From JANMCE01 sp963791625 (GTDB lineage: Bacteria; Actinomycetota; Acidimicrobiia; Acidimicrobiales; Ilumatobacteraceae): a DNA stretch of 64,000 nt. Position numbers and translations under genes: made by a program. Under the pieces are notes generated by a model. That model was not told where the DNA came from, made no database searches, and worked only from the letters and a program-made list of their open reading frames with translations. The first letter of the stretch is position 1; every line of letters starts with the position of its first letter. Where the stretch lies: assembly GCA_963791625.1 (NCBI GenBank), contig CAWBTA010000016.1, forward strand, positions 310,001-374,000, in the 5' to 3' direction. This document shows, piece after piece, positions 16,723 through 25,057 of this stretch.

Positions 16723-18066
16723 CTAAGCGAACTCGGCGTACCGGGCGAACTCCCACTCCGTAACCAATTCGCTGCTACCCGTGGCGTGCTCGGCGTAGAG
16801 AGCAACTTCGTTGTCGACGAGCGCCAGAAAGTTGGTGGAGAACGCAGCGCCAAGCGCAGCCGCAAGTGCGCTGTCACGGAACGCTTCAACTCCTTCGGCA
16901 AAAGTGGCAGGCAGGGCCGGGTGATCGCCAGGGTCGTCATACTGATCACCGAACGCGGGGGCGCCGGGGTCGAGTGAGCGTTCAAGACCGTCGGCACCGG
17001 CCGCCAGGACCGCAGCCAAGACGAGGTAGGGATTGGCATCGGCTCCAGCCGCCCGATACTCCACGCGGTTGGCCTGACCCTGATCGAGAGTGCAGCGGCA
17101 CAGCACGCTGCGATTCTCTGGCCCCCAGTGCACGTGGGTGGGGCAGAACGAGTACTTCAGCACGCGCTTATACCCATTGCCGTTGCAGATGCCGGTCAGG
17201 CTCATGGCCGGAGCGTTGGCGATGAGACCGCCGATCCAGTGACGCATGACGTCGTTCAAGAGATGCCCGTCACCGGCGCCGAACACGTTCTTGCCATCGA
17301 TGTTCAGACTGGTGTGAACGTGCATACCTGAACCCGACTGATCACCGAATGGCTTGGGCATGAAGGTGGCGCGCATGCCGTGGTTACGAGCGACCTCCTT
17401 GATGGTGGCCTTATACAGCTGTGTGTGATCGGCCGTGACCATCGGGTCACCGGCACCGAAGTTGATCTCCAACTGACCGGGCCCGTACTCGGGATTCGAA
17501 GACTCCAACGGAATGCCAAGGTCAACCAGCGCTTGACGCATGTCGGCCACACAACGTTCGAGCGGAAAGTTGTCGATGAGCGACGAGTACTGCACGTTCG
17601 ACTGCACGGGCTTCCAATCGACATCACAGATGTAGCACTCCAACTCCACCGCTGCGATGGGGTCGTAACCAAGACCACGTACCCGTTCAATTTGACGGGC
17701 AAGGACGTTGCGGGGATCCAGTGCGTGGGGCTGGTGATGAGTGTCGATGCACTCGGCCATTACCGTGGCATAGCCAGGACGGTGTTTCAGTAGTCGAAAC
17801 GTGTCGAGCGCGGGCACCATGTGCATGTCGAGGAAACCGGTGCCCATATTGATGAACGGACTATCGACAATGTCACACTGCACATCCATCACGTAGATGG
17901 CGTCCGCGATGTGGGCACCCTTCAACGCAACCGTGTCGATGAAACGTTGCGCTGGAAAGCGTTTCCCACGGGGATGCCCGAGCGTGTCGGTAACCATGAG
18001 TTCGACGGTGTGAACGCCGTGCTCGCGTATGAGCGTGGCGATATCGTCCAAACGGGAATCAGACAT
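16723..18066 (-). CDS. glutamine synthetase-like gamma-glutamyl ligase
   Basis: 447-residue glutamine-synthetase-fold ATP-dependent ligase. Seen: VELECYICD (metal-binding Glu), SSNPEYGPGQLEINF, the ATP/metal segment KPFGDQSGSGMHVHTSL, and NRVEYRAAGADANPYLVLAAVLAAG. It lacks the adenylylation-site region of the main GlnA and resembles GlnA3/PuuA-type enzymes that join glutamate to amines. Ten bases downstream of a zinc alcohol dehydrogenase in the same direction and near a divergent amino-acid/amine permease, it probably belongs to an amine or polyamine utilisation unit (inference). The acceptor substrate is unknown. Confidence 0.88.
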   Translation of the reverse strand: MSDSRLDDIATLIREHGVHTVELMVTDTLGHPRGKRFPAQRFIDTVALKGAHIADAIYVMDVQCDIVDSPFINMGTGFLDMHMVPALDTFRLLKHRPGYATVMAECIDTHHQPHALDPRNVLARQIERVRGLGYDPIAAVELECYICDVDWKPVQSNVQYSSLIDNFPLERCVADMRQALVDLGIPLESSNPEYGPGQLEINFGAGDPMVTADHTQLYKATIKEVARNHGMRATFMPKPFGDQSGSGMHVHTSLNIDGKNVFGAGDGHLLNDVMRHWIGGLIANAPAMSLTGICNGNGYKRVLKYSFCPTHVHWGPENRSVLCRCTLDQGQANRVEYRAAGADANPYLVLAAVLAAGADGLERSLDPGAPAFGDQYDDPGDHPALPATFAEGVEAFRDSALAAALGAAFSTNFLALVDNEVALYAEHATGSSELVTEWEFARYAEFA

Positions 18067-18075
18067 CGGCTTCCT

Positions 18076-19041
18076 TTAGCGAGATGGAACAAGGGCGATA
18101 CGTCCGGCGACATCACCGGAGCGCAGACGTTGGTGGGCAATTTCCGCATCTTCCAGCGCCATTGACTCGACGGTGTACTGCAGCGGATGCTGTTGCGCGA
18201 ACGCGATGAGCTCACCCATCTCGGGAATGGAACCCCAGATGCTGGACATGAACTGGGCCTCGTGCGGCACGGCGCCGATACCGAACGGAACCCGCCCGCC
18301 GTACAGCCCGCAGACGACCACAATGCCCCGACGATGTACCCGCTCGACCGTGAGCGGAACGGTCTCGGGTGCGCCGACGAAATCGATGATGGCGTCGAAT
18401 TTGCCGTCGAGATCATCGGCGGAAACCGCACGGTCAGCGCCGAGTTCAAGCGCCCTCGTCTGCTTGCCGGTGGCAGGATCGAGTACCCAGATTTCGGCAT
18501 CGGTGCGAAGACGGAAAAATTGGATACCGAACTGCCCGAGGCCACCGGCGCCAATGACCAACACCCGTGACTTCGCGCCCTTACGACGTACAACATCGAG
18601 CGTGTGTTTCACGGCGCGAAACGCAGTAAGCCCACCGCACGCGAGCGGCGCCGAATGCACCGGATCGAGGTCGCCAAGCGGATGCAGATATTCGCGGTGA
18701 GTCACGCGCATCTGCTCGGCGTAGCCACCGTCTTTGAACAGGCCAGCCTCGGCACCGTCGGGGCACATCGCCTCGAGGCCTTCGTCGCACAGCCAACACT
18801 GGCGGCATCCCCATGGCGCGTACACCATCACGGGACCGAGCTGTTTGTGCACGCCCGTCACCTCATGGCCGAGGATGAGCGGCAGCGGACTTCCCCACGC
18901 GCCATCGACCACGTGAATGTCGGAATGGCACACGCCGCACGCGGTTACGTCGATTACTTCCTGGCCAACCCCCAGCACAGGAGCGGGCCGTTCGGTAAGC
19001 ACTAAAGGCTCACCGAACGCACGGAGTTCGATCGCTTTCAT
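18076..19041 (-). CDS. zinc-dependent alcohol dehydrogenase
   Basis: 321-residue medium-chain dehydrogenase/reductase. Catalytic-zinc residues in CGVCHSD (Cys35 region) and GHEVTG; structural-zinc cysteines in CRQCWLCDEGLEAMC; Rossmann motif GAGGLGQFG. It oxidises an alcohol or reduces an aldehyde with NAD(P)(H). Co-directional with the ligase gene that follows. It might handle an aldehyde released from a glutamylated amine, but no amine oxidase is present here. Confidence 0.9.
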   Translation of the reverse strand: MKAIELRAFGEPLVLTERPAPVLGVGQEVIDVTACGVCHSDIHVVDGAWGSPLPLILGHEVTGVHKQLGPVMVYAPWGCRQCWLCDEGLEAMCPDGAEAGLFKDGGYAEQMRVTHREYLHPLGDLDPVHSAPLACGGLTAFRAVKHTLDVVRRKGAKSRVLVIGAGGLGQFGIQFFRLRTDAEIWVLDPATGKQTRALELGADRAVSADDLDGKFDAIIDFVGAPETVPLTVERVHRRGIVVVCGLYGGRVPFGIGAVPHEAQFMSSIWGSIPEMGELIAFAQQHPLQYTVESMALEDAEIAHQRLRSGDVAGRIALVPSR

Positions 19042-19140
19042 ATGGTCAAGGACCCCCTTTTCCTGGTGCTAAGTTATCACTCGTTAGGTACCATACGAAC
19101 CGGTGCTTGACGGCATATTCCATCGAGGTCCGGGGGGACC

Positions 19141-20661
19141 ATGACTACTACCGATTCCGTTGGTGCCGCCAACGAACTTCGCCGGGGACATCTCAGTCTC
19201 AGCGATGTCATTGCCCAATCCGTCTCCGTCATCGCACCAGCAATGTCGGGCGGTTTCCTCACCTATCTCGCAGCAACCAAAGCTGGTGGGGCCACACCGC
19301 TTGCGTACGTGCTCGCCGCCATCGGCGCGCTCTTCCTCGGTCGAGTTGTGTCCGAGTTCTCCAAGTCGATGTCGTCAGCCGGCTCGCTCTACACCTACGT
19401 CGCAAACGGCTGGAACAACACCGCCGGCTTCGTGCTCGGCTGGGTGTACACCATCGCCCTCACCATCCTCGGCGCCGCCGTGTTAGCCGGTTTCGGGTTC
19501 TTCGCCTCATCGTTCCTGCAGTCCGTCACCAACTCCTCAAAGGCCATTCCGTGGTGGGTGTTCTTCCTGCTCAGCCTCGTCTTCGTCGCGGTGATGAGTC
19601 TGTTCAACATCCGCATCTCAACGCGTGCGCAGTTGGTCTTGGCTGGTCTCAGCGTCGTGGTGATGGTGATAGCAGCGATCGTCGCCATCTCCGACGGCGG
19701 ACCGAACAGCAAGTCCATTGACTTCGCCGCATTCTGGCCGTCATCGGCGGGGGTGCCGTGGAGCGGTATCGGGCTCGGGTTCGCCTTTGGCATTCTTTCT
19801 TTCACCGGCTTCGAGGCAGGCGCGGTATTGGCTGAAGAGACCTCCAACCCGAAGCACAACATTCCCAGAGCTATCGTCGGATCGGTTCTGGTCGCTGCGG
19901 TCTTCTATATCCTCGTCACGTACGCAACGTCGGTCGGTTTCGGCGTAAAGGAAGCCGCTGTCGCATGGCCAACCTCTGCGGCTGGCCTGGTCGCCGTGCT
20001 CAGCCAGCACAAAGGGCTGAGTGACCTCGTCCTCCTTGCTGTGGCGGCGTCCTCCCTGATCTGCGGTCTTGGAATCAGCACCGTGACGTCCCGGTTTCTG
20101 TACGCAATGGGCCGCGAGAAGGTGTTGCCCGCTGCACTCGGCAAAACCAACGCAAAGTGGAAGACCCCGTGGAACGCCATCTTCGTGTACATCGGGCTCA
20201 GCATCGTTTTGATCTTCGGGCTGCTGGCCGTGACATCGAAAGGCACCCAGATTGCCTTGGGCGGCGGAGCTACAGACGGTGTGCCGAACGTCGCGTCGGA
20301 GCTCCGCGGCGGCCTCTACGTCTTTGGTGAGTGGGCCACGTTGGCGACACCCATGGTGATGTTCAGTTACCTGTTGCTCGGGATATCCGCGATTTTGAAG
20401 GGCCGCCGAGAGAAGTTGAGCAGCCTCATGACCTCGGGTGTTCTGGCCGCGCTGGTCGGGCTCGTCGCGGTCTTCGGCAGCCTCTACTACTCGTTCGTCG
20501 AAGGTGCACCAGGCGCAGGCGTGCCCTATGCATGGAAAGTAATCCCGTGGGTCTGCCTAGCAGTCCTCGTGGCCGGCGTCGCCATTGCGGGTTACCTCAA
20601 GTCGAAGAAGCCAGCCGCGTGGGCCGACATGGGCGCCGTGTTCGATGAGGAAATGCTTTAG
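19141..20661 (+). CDS. APC-family amino acid/amine permease
   Basis: 506-residue integral membrane transporter with about twelve hydrophobic helices. The N-terminal SLSDVIAQSVSVIAPAMSGGF and the helix-6 segment SFTGFEAGAVLAEETSNPKHNIPRAI are characteristic of the amino acid-polyamine-organocation superfamily. ATG 19141 with a GGGGGA site close upstream. Divergent from the ADH/ligase operon across a 99-bp intergenic region that holds TTGACG (19104-19109) as a possible -35. Likely imports the amine or amino acid used by the divergent operon. Confidence 0.88.
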   Translation: MTTTDSVGAANELRRGHLSLSDVIAQSVSVIAPAMSGGFLTYLAATKAGGATPLAYVLAAIGALFLGRVVSEFSKSMSSAGSLYTYVANGWNNTAGFVLGWVYTIALTILGAAVLAGFGFFASSFLQSVTNSSKAIPWWVFFLLSLVFVAVMSLFNIRISTRAQLVLAGLSVVVMVIAAIVAISDGGPNSKSIDFAAFWPSSAGVPWSGIGLGFAFGILSFTGFEAGAVLAEETSNPKHNIPRAIVGSVLVAAVFYILVTYATSVGFGVKEAAVAWPTSAAGLVAVLSQHKGLSDLVLLAVAASSLICGLGISTVTSRFLYAMGREKVLPAALGKTNAKWKTPWNAIFVYIGLSIVLIFGLLAVTSKGTQIALGGGATDGVPNVASELRGGLYVFGEWATLATPMVMFSYLLLGISAILKGRREKLSSLMTSGVLAALVGLVAVFGSLYYSFVEGAPGAGVPYAWKVIPWVCLAVLVAGVAIAGYLKSKKPAAWADMGAVFDEEML

Positions 20662-20722
20662 CCCACGAGCGCTACCTGACACGCATCTTTCCGGTTTCCT
20701 CCAACCAACACGCACGTCCTTT

Positions 20723-20736
20723 GGTATCATGTAACC
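20723..20736. promoter_or_regulatory. imperfect palindrome before antitoxin gene
   Basis: GGTATCATGTAACC ends directly before the antitoxin ATG (20737) and matches its own complement at 10 of 14 positions; it includes a TATCAT that could be a -10 box. Antitoxins of this kind often repress their own operon, so it is a candidate operator. No ribosome site is visible. Confidence 0.35.
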
Positions 20737-20937
20737 ATGACCAGGAATGTGACTATCAGGTTTGAGCCGTCGGTCGCCGCGCTTGTGAACGAACGCGCTC
20801 AAAAGACGGGTGTCTCGTTCAACCAAGCCGTGCAAGACGCAGTTGTGTTGGCCGAGGCCATCGACCAGGGCACCGTCACCGACATCGCAGCCCAGCACAT
20901 CGCGAAGTACAAAACGGTCTTGGACCGCCTCGCGTGA
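20737..20937 (+). CDS. antitoxin of Doc-type pair (RHH-like)
   Basis: 66-residue protein starting MTRNVTIRFEPSVAALVNERAQKTGVSFNQAVQDAV, which looks like a ribbon-helix-helix DNA-binding N terminus, followed by an acidic/alpha-helical tail that would bind the toxin. Its stop overlaps the GTG of the Fic/Doc gene (GTGA), the usual antitoxin-first organisation. It should neutralise the toxin and repress the operon. Confidence 0.75.
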   Translation: MTRNVTIRFEPSVAALVNERAQKTGVSFNQAVQDAVVLAEAIDQGTVTDIAAQHIAKYKTVLDRLA

Positions 20938-21326
20938 TTTCGCGGCGCCTCAGTCTCGACGAGGTCGTCTCCATCAATGCACTCATAGTCGGGATCGACC
21001 GAGCGATCGTTGCATCGTCAGTAAAGATCGGGCTGCTGGATTCCGCTCTACAAGCACCCTTTGCCGGATTCGGCGATACCGACATCTATCCGGAGGACGC
21101 ACAGCGCCTCGGCATTCTTTGCTCGCGGATAGTGTTGAACCACCCATTCCTCGACGGCAACAAACGCACCGGCCTCATCGCTATGTTGACCATGGCTTCG
21201 ATGAACGGGCTCACGCTCGATCTGCCCGTCAGCACAGAGACTGACAGCATCATTCTTCGCCTGGCTGCTGGCGAGACCGACGAAGAAGCGTTTTGTGGGT
21301 GGGTGGGTCGGTACTTTTCGCACTGA
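20934..21326 (+). CDS. doc: Fic/Doc-family toxin
   Basis: 130-residue Doc-like protein with the full Fic motif HPFLDGNKRTG (residues 70-80); His70, Asp74, Asn76, Lys77 and Arg78 match the catalytic pattern. Classical P1 Doc phosphorylates EF-Tu and stops translation; other Fic proteins AMPylate. Length is typical of Doc. GTG start, translationally coupled to the antitoxin gene. Presence of a complete motif suggests the pair is active. Confidence 0.85.
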   Translation: MISRRLSLDEVVSINALIVGIDRAIVASSVKIGLLDSALQAPFAGFGDTDIYPEDAQRLGILCSRIVLNHPFLDGNKRTGLIAMLTMASMNGLTLDLPVSTETDSIILRLAAGETDEEAFCGWVGRYFSH

Positions 21327-21343
21327 CGACTCGTGTGTTCAGG

Positions 21344-21373
21344 CACGTCAGACACCGGGTGCAATCTGACGTG
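21344..21373. terminator. hairpin between convergent doc and P450
   Basis: CACGTCAGA (21344-21352) and TCTGACGTG (21365-21373) form a perfect 9-bp stem with a 12-base loop in the 62-bp gap between convergent genes. Terminator role inferred; no T-run. Confidence 0.55.
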
Positions 21374-21388
21374 ACGAGAATGCAGGAG

Positions 21389-22537
21389 CTACCGGACCCG
21401 AAGCGGCAGTGAACCGATGCTGTGCCAGGGGGCGGGTTCGGCGAGCTCGAACGTCGGATAGCGGTCGATGAACTCGGTGATGGCCACGACAACCTCGCGG
21501 CGGGCGAGGTTGCTGCCGAGGCAGCGGTGGGCGCCGATACCGAACGCGGCGTGCGGGTTGTCGACACGGTCGAGGCGTATCTCGTCGGGTGCTTCGAAGC
21601 GGGCCGGGTCACGATTGGCCGCACCGAACACAAGGGCCACCCGCTCCCCCGCTTTCAGCGGCACCCCACCAACGACGGTGTCTTGCTTGAGCGTGCGAGC
21701 CATCGCCTGCACCGGCGAAAGAGTCCGCAGGAACTCTTCGGCCGCCGCCGGCACGCCAGATGGATCGGCGACGAGACGAGCCAGATCGTCGGGATGCTGC
21801 GCGAGATACCACAGGCCGGCGCGGATCGTTCCGGCCGTTGTCTCCAAGCCGGCGAGGAACAGCAGGTAGCAGATGTCGAGCATCTCATCGTCGGTGAGGC
21901 CCCGGCCCTGGAAGTCGGCCGTGAGCAACCCTGAGATCACGTCGGGGCCCGGCTCTTCCCGGCGCCGCCGGGCGATGAGGTCGGTGAAGTAGGCGTACAC
22001 GTCATCGGCGGCCTTGAGCGCAACACTGAGGTCTTCGGTACGGGCGAAAACGATGTCCTCCACCCACACGTCGAACTGCTCGGCATCCTCCAGCGGGAAG
22101 CCGGCGTATTCACTGAACAACATCGTCGGCAGCATTCGGGCGAAGCGCGTGGCATCGAGGGTGGCGGCCGAGCCGTAATCATCAAGCAACCGCTTCGCCA
22201 GTTCGTGTGCTCGGGGCGTGAGCGTATTGACCCGTTGCGGCGTGAAGAACGGCAGCAGGATCTGACGGTAGGCAGTGAGCGCGGGCGGGTCAATGTCGAG
22301 CGGAATCATCGGACGCTCGGTCGCGAATGACGGCAGGATCATGGACGGCGCTACCGAATAGGTGTCCCAGTCGTGCTCGGCCCGTTGAATGTCGTCGTAG
22401 GACGTAATCGACCAGAATCCGCCGTAGTGCTGGCTCCACGACACGGGACATTTCTCACGCATCTGCTTGTAGTCATCGAAGATGCGGTTCAGCGCGTCGC
22501 CGTGGAAATCGAAGTCGTACTCGGGCCGACCGTCCAT
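21389..22537 (-). CDS. cytochrome P450
   Basis: 382-residue class I P450. Motifs: I-helix LAGLETTAGT, K-helix ExxR as EEFLR, heme loop AAFGIGAHRCLGSNLARRE with the Cys ligand. The ATG at 22537 (MDGRPEYDFDFHG) is preferred because residues upstream do not resemble P450 and the divergent P450 begins 87 bp away. It has the shape of steroid/terpenoid-type actinobacterial P450s. It shares a divergent promoter region with the next P450, so the two may be co-expressed on related substrates. Confidence 0.92.
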   Translation of the reverse strand: MDGRPEYDFDFHGDALNRIFDDYKQMREKCPVSWSQHYGGFWSITSYDDIQRAEHDWDTYSVAPSMILPSFATERPMIPLDIDPPALTAYRQILLPFFTPQRVNTLTPRAHELAKRLLDDYGSAATLDATRFARMLPTMLFSEYAGFPLEDAEQFDVWVEDIVFARTEDLSVALKAADDVYAYFTDLIARRRREEPGPDVISGLLTADFQGRGLTDDEMLDICYLLFLAGLETTAGTIRAGLWYLAQHPDDLARLVADPSGVPAAAEEFLRTLSPVQAMARTLKQDTVVGGVPLKAGERVALVFGAANRDPARFEAPDEIRLDRVDNPHAAFGIGAHRCLGSNLARREVVVAITEFIDRYPTFELAEPAPWHSIGSLPLRVR

Positions 22538-22623
22538 GACCCGATCCTGCCACAGGTACACGGTCGTTTGGTACAGAACGCTCGCGATCTTTGCTAGACA
22601 ACAGGAGAACAAGGGGGTTCGTC

Positions 22624-23868
22624 GTGATCGACATCGCCAGTCCGGAAATCTACGAACAGGGCGGCATTCCCCACGAACGCTTTGCTCGTTTGCGACGCGA
22701 AGAACCGGTCGCCTGGCAGGAATGGAACTGCAGCCGCGGCGGCTTCTGGGCCATTACCAAGAAGGAAGACGTCACCGCGGTCACGAAAGACTGGCGAACC
22801 TTTTCCAGTGCTCAGTTCACCAATCTGTTCGAGCTCAGCCCCGAAGCGATGGAAGCCCGCAAATCACTCATCGACAGTGACGCTCCCGAGCACACCCGGC
22901 TGCGACGGCTGGTGACGCCGCCGTTTACGCTGCCCCGCATGGCCGACTACGAGGCAACCACCCGGGCCATCACCAACGATCTGCTCGATGGTCTGGTCGC
23001 CGCCGGTTCTGAGGATGCGATCGTTGACGTTGTTCCACTGTTGTCGGAGCCTTTGCCGATCCGGGTGATCGTGTCGATCCTGGGTGTGCCGGCCAGTGAC
23101 GCCGACTACATGGTGGAGTTGTCGAGCCAACTGGTAGAGGGCACATCGAGTCATGTGCTCGATCCGAATGCGTACGGCAACACCACACCCTTGGAGTTGT
23201 TGCCATTCAACAGCCCCGCCTCGCACGCGCTGTTCGAGTACGGCCGCAAGCTGCGCATCGAACGCAAGGGCTGCCCGGCCGGCGATCTGGTGACCCGATT
23301 GGTGGAGGCTGAGTACGAGGGCGACCATCTGAGCGACCAGGAGTTCTGCAACTTCTTCCAACTCCTCGTGTTCGCTGGAAACGAAACGACGCGCACGGCC
23401 ATCTCGCAAGCGGTGCATCAGCTGACGCTGAACCCCGATCAGCAGGAACGGCTGCACGCCGACCCCTCGCTCATCCCCCGCGCCGTCGAAGAGATCATCC
23501 GGGTTGCCACGCCGGTACTCCACATGCGCCGGACGGCCACCGCCGATACCGAAGTGCGGGGGGTGCCGATCAAGAAAGGTGACTGGGCCGTGCTCTGGTA
23601 CGCGTCGTCAAACTTCGATGAAGAGGTCTGGGCCGACCCGTTGCAGTTCGATGTTGGCCGGGACCCGAAACCCGATCACACCTCGTTCGGCACGTTCGGC
23701 CGACACCACTGCCTGGGCGCGCCCCTCGCTCGCCTGGAGATCCGCCTGCTGCTGGAAGAACTCGTCCGGCGCGGTATCCGCTTTCACGAGGCTGGCGCAC
23801 CGACACGCGTGGCGAGCAATTTCGTCAACGGTATCCTCAAACTGCCGGCCGGTGTCAGCGGTCGTTGA
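22624..23868 (+). CDS. cytochrome P450
   Basis: 414-residue P450 with I-helix FAGNETTRTAIS, ExxR (EEIIR), and the heme segment FGTFGRHHCLGAPLARLE. GTG 22624 is chosen because AGGAG and AAGGGGG lie 7-20 bases upstream; an in-frame TTG at 22591 is too early. It resembles the P450 at 25054-26313 (HVLDPNAYGNTTPLELLPFNSP versus a matching segment there), so those two are paralogues. Its 3' end overlaps the convergent acyl-CoA dehydrogenase by 14 bp. Confidence 0.92.
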   Translation: MIDIASPEIYEQGGIPHERFARLRREEPVAWQEWNCSRGGFWAITKKEDVTAVTKDWRTFSSAQFTNLFELSPEAMEARKSLIDSDAPEHTRLRRLVTPPFTLPRMADYEATTRAITNDLLDGLVAAGSEDAIVDVVPLLSEPLPIRVIVSILGVPASDADYMVELSSQLVEGTSSHVLDPNAYGNTTPLELLPFNSPASHALFEYGRKLRIERKGCPAGDLVTRLVEAEYEGDHLSDQEFCNFFQLLVFAGNETTRTAISQAVHQLTLNPDQQERLHADPSLIPRAVEEIIRVATPVLHMRRTATADTEVRGVPIKKGDWAVLWYASSNFDEEVWADPLQFDVGRDPKPDHTSFGTFGRHHCLGAPLARLEIRLLLEELVRRGIRFHEAGAPTRVASNFVNGILKLPAGVSGR

Positions 23869-25057
23869 GGTAGCCGTCTCTCGTTTGGGGCAGGCGCATG
23901 TCGAGCTCCCGTGACGCGACCAGGGTGCGAAGTACCTGGGCAGTGCCGCCGCCGAGGGTGAACATGCGCACATCGCGATACATGCGCTCGAGGGGATAAT
24001 TGCGGGAGTAGCCAAGGCCACCGAAGATCTGGAGCGCGTCACTGACGACGGAGATCGACTGTTCGGACGCAAAGATCTTCGCCTGCGCAGCCAGCGTGGG
24101 GTCGGGGAAGGAGCTGCCCACCCCTCGCGAAGCGGCGGCGCGGTACGACAGGCTGCGAGCGGCTTCGAGCTTGGTGGACATGTCGGCGAGCATCCACTGC
24201 AGGCCTTGGAACTCAGCAATGGGACGGTCGAACTGCTCGCGCTTTTTGGCATAGTCGAGTGCAAGTTCGTAGGCGCCCCCAGCAAGGCCGAGTGCGACGG
24301 TACCGGCGCCGCAACGCTGGGAGTTGTAGGCGTTCATCAGGTCGGCGAAACCACGTTTGAAACCCGATGGAGGAATCAGCGCCATGTCGGCGCCGACTTC
24401 CATGTTGTCGAAGATGACCTGCGTCTCGGGGATACCACGCAGACCCATCGTCGGCTCGCGGGTACCGATGACCAGGCCGGGTGTTTCGTCTCGAACGGCG
24501 ATGAAGCCTCCGATACCCAACTCGACACCTGCTTCGTCGAACACTCTGGCGAAGATGAGGTGAAGTTTGGAGACGCCGCCACCGGTGATCCAGTGCTTCA
24601 AGCCGTTGATGACGTAGCGGTCGCCTCGCCGGTCGGCGCGCGTTGTCATGGACGTTGCCGCTGAACCGGCGCCCGGTTCGGTGATGCAGATAGCCGGCTT
24701 GTCTCCAGCGAGCACCAGTGATGCTGCGAGGGACTTTTGTTGGTCGGTGCCGTATTCCATGATGGCCGACACGGCGCCCATGTTGGCCTCCACCGTGATG
24801 CGACCGGTAACGCCGCACACCTGCGCCATCTGCTCCACCACCAGCACGGCATCGAGGAAGCTGTGCCCGGGCCCGCCGTACTCCTTCGGGATCGTCATCC
24901 CGGTGAAGCCGGCCGTCTGCAAGGCGGCCACGTTGTCCCACGGGTATTGCTCGCTGCGATCCACTTCGGCAGCGCGAGGTGCAATCACCGTGCGGGCCAA
25001 CTCCCGGGCACGGGCCTGCAGGTCAAGCTGCTCGGGCGTGAGTCCCCACATGTTCAT
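23855..25057 (-). CDS. acyl-CoA dehydrogenase
   Basis: 400-residue flavoenzyme of the acyl-CoA dehydrogenase family: CITEPGAGSAATSMTTRADR and LKHWITGGGVS (FAD/acyl-binding middle domain), and C-terminal QIFGGLGYSRNYPLERMYRDVRMFTLGGGTAQV. The usual catalytic Glu position in the IxEGTxEI motif reads LGGGTAQV, so the base may be missing or elsewhere, as in some side-chain dehydrogenases. ATG 25057 after AAAGGAA; it overlaps the upstream P450 stop (ATGA). Likely alpha,beta-dehydrogenation of a CoA-activated side chain produced after P450 oxidation. Confidence 0.88.
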   Translation of the reverse strand: MNMWGLTPEQLDLQARARELARTVIAPRAAEVDRSEQYPWDNVAALQTAGFTGMTIPKEYGGPGHSFLDAVLVVEQMAQVCGVTGRITVEANMGAVSAIMEYGTDQQKSLAASLVLAGDKPAICITEPGAGSAATSMTTRADRRGDRYVINGLKHWITGGGVSKLHLIFARVFDEAGVELGIGGFIAVRDETPGLVIGTREPTMGLRGIPETQVIFDNMEVGADMALIPPSGFKRGFADLMNAYNSQRCGAGTVALGLAGGAYELALDYAKKREQFDRPIAEFQGLQWMLADMSTKLEAARSLSYRAAASRGVGSSFPDPTLAAQAKIFASEQSISVVSDALQIFGGLGYSRNYPLERMYRDVRMFTLGGGTAQVLRTLVASRELDMRLPQTRDGYLNDR

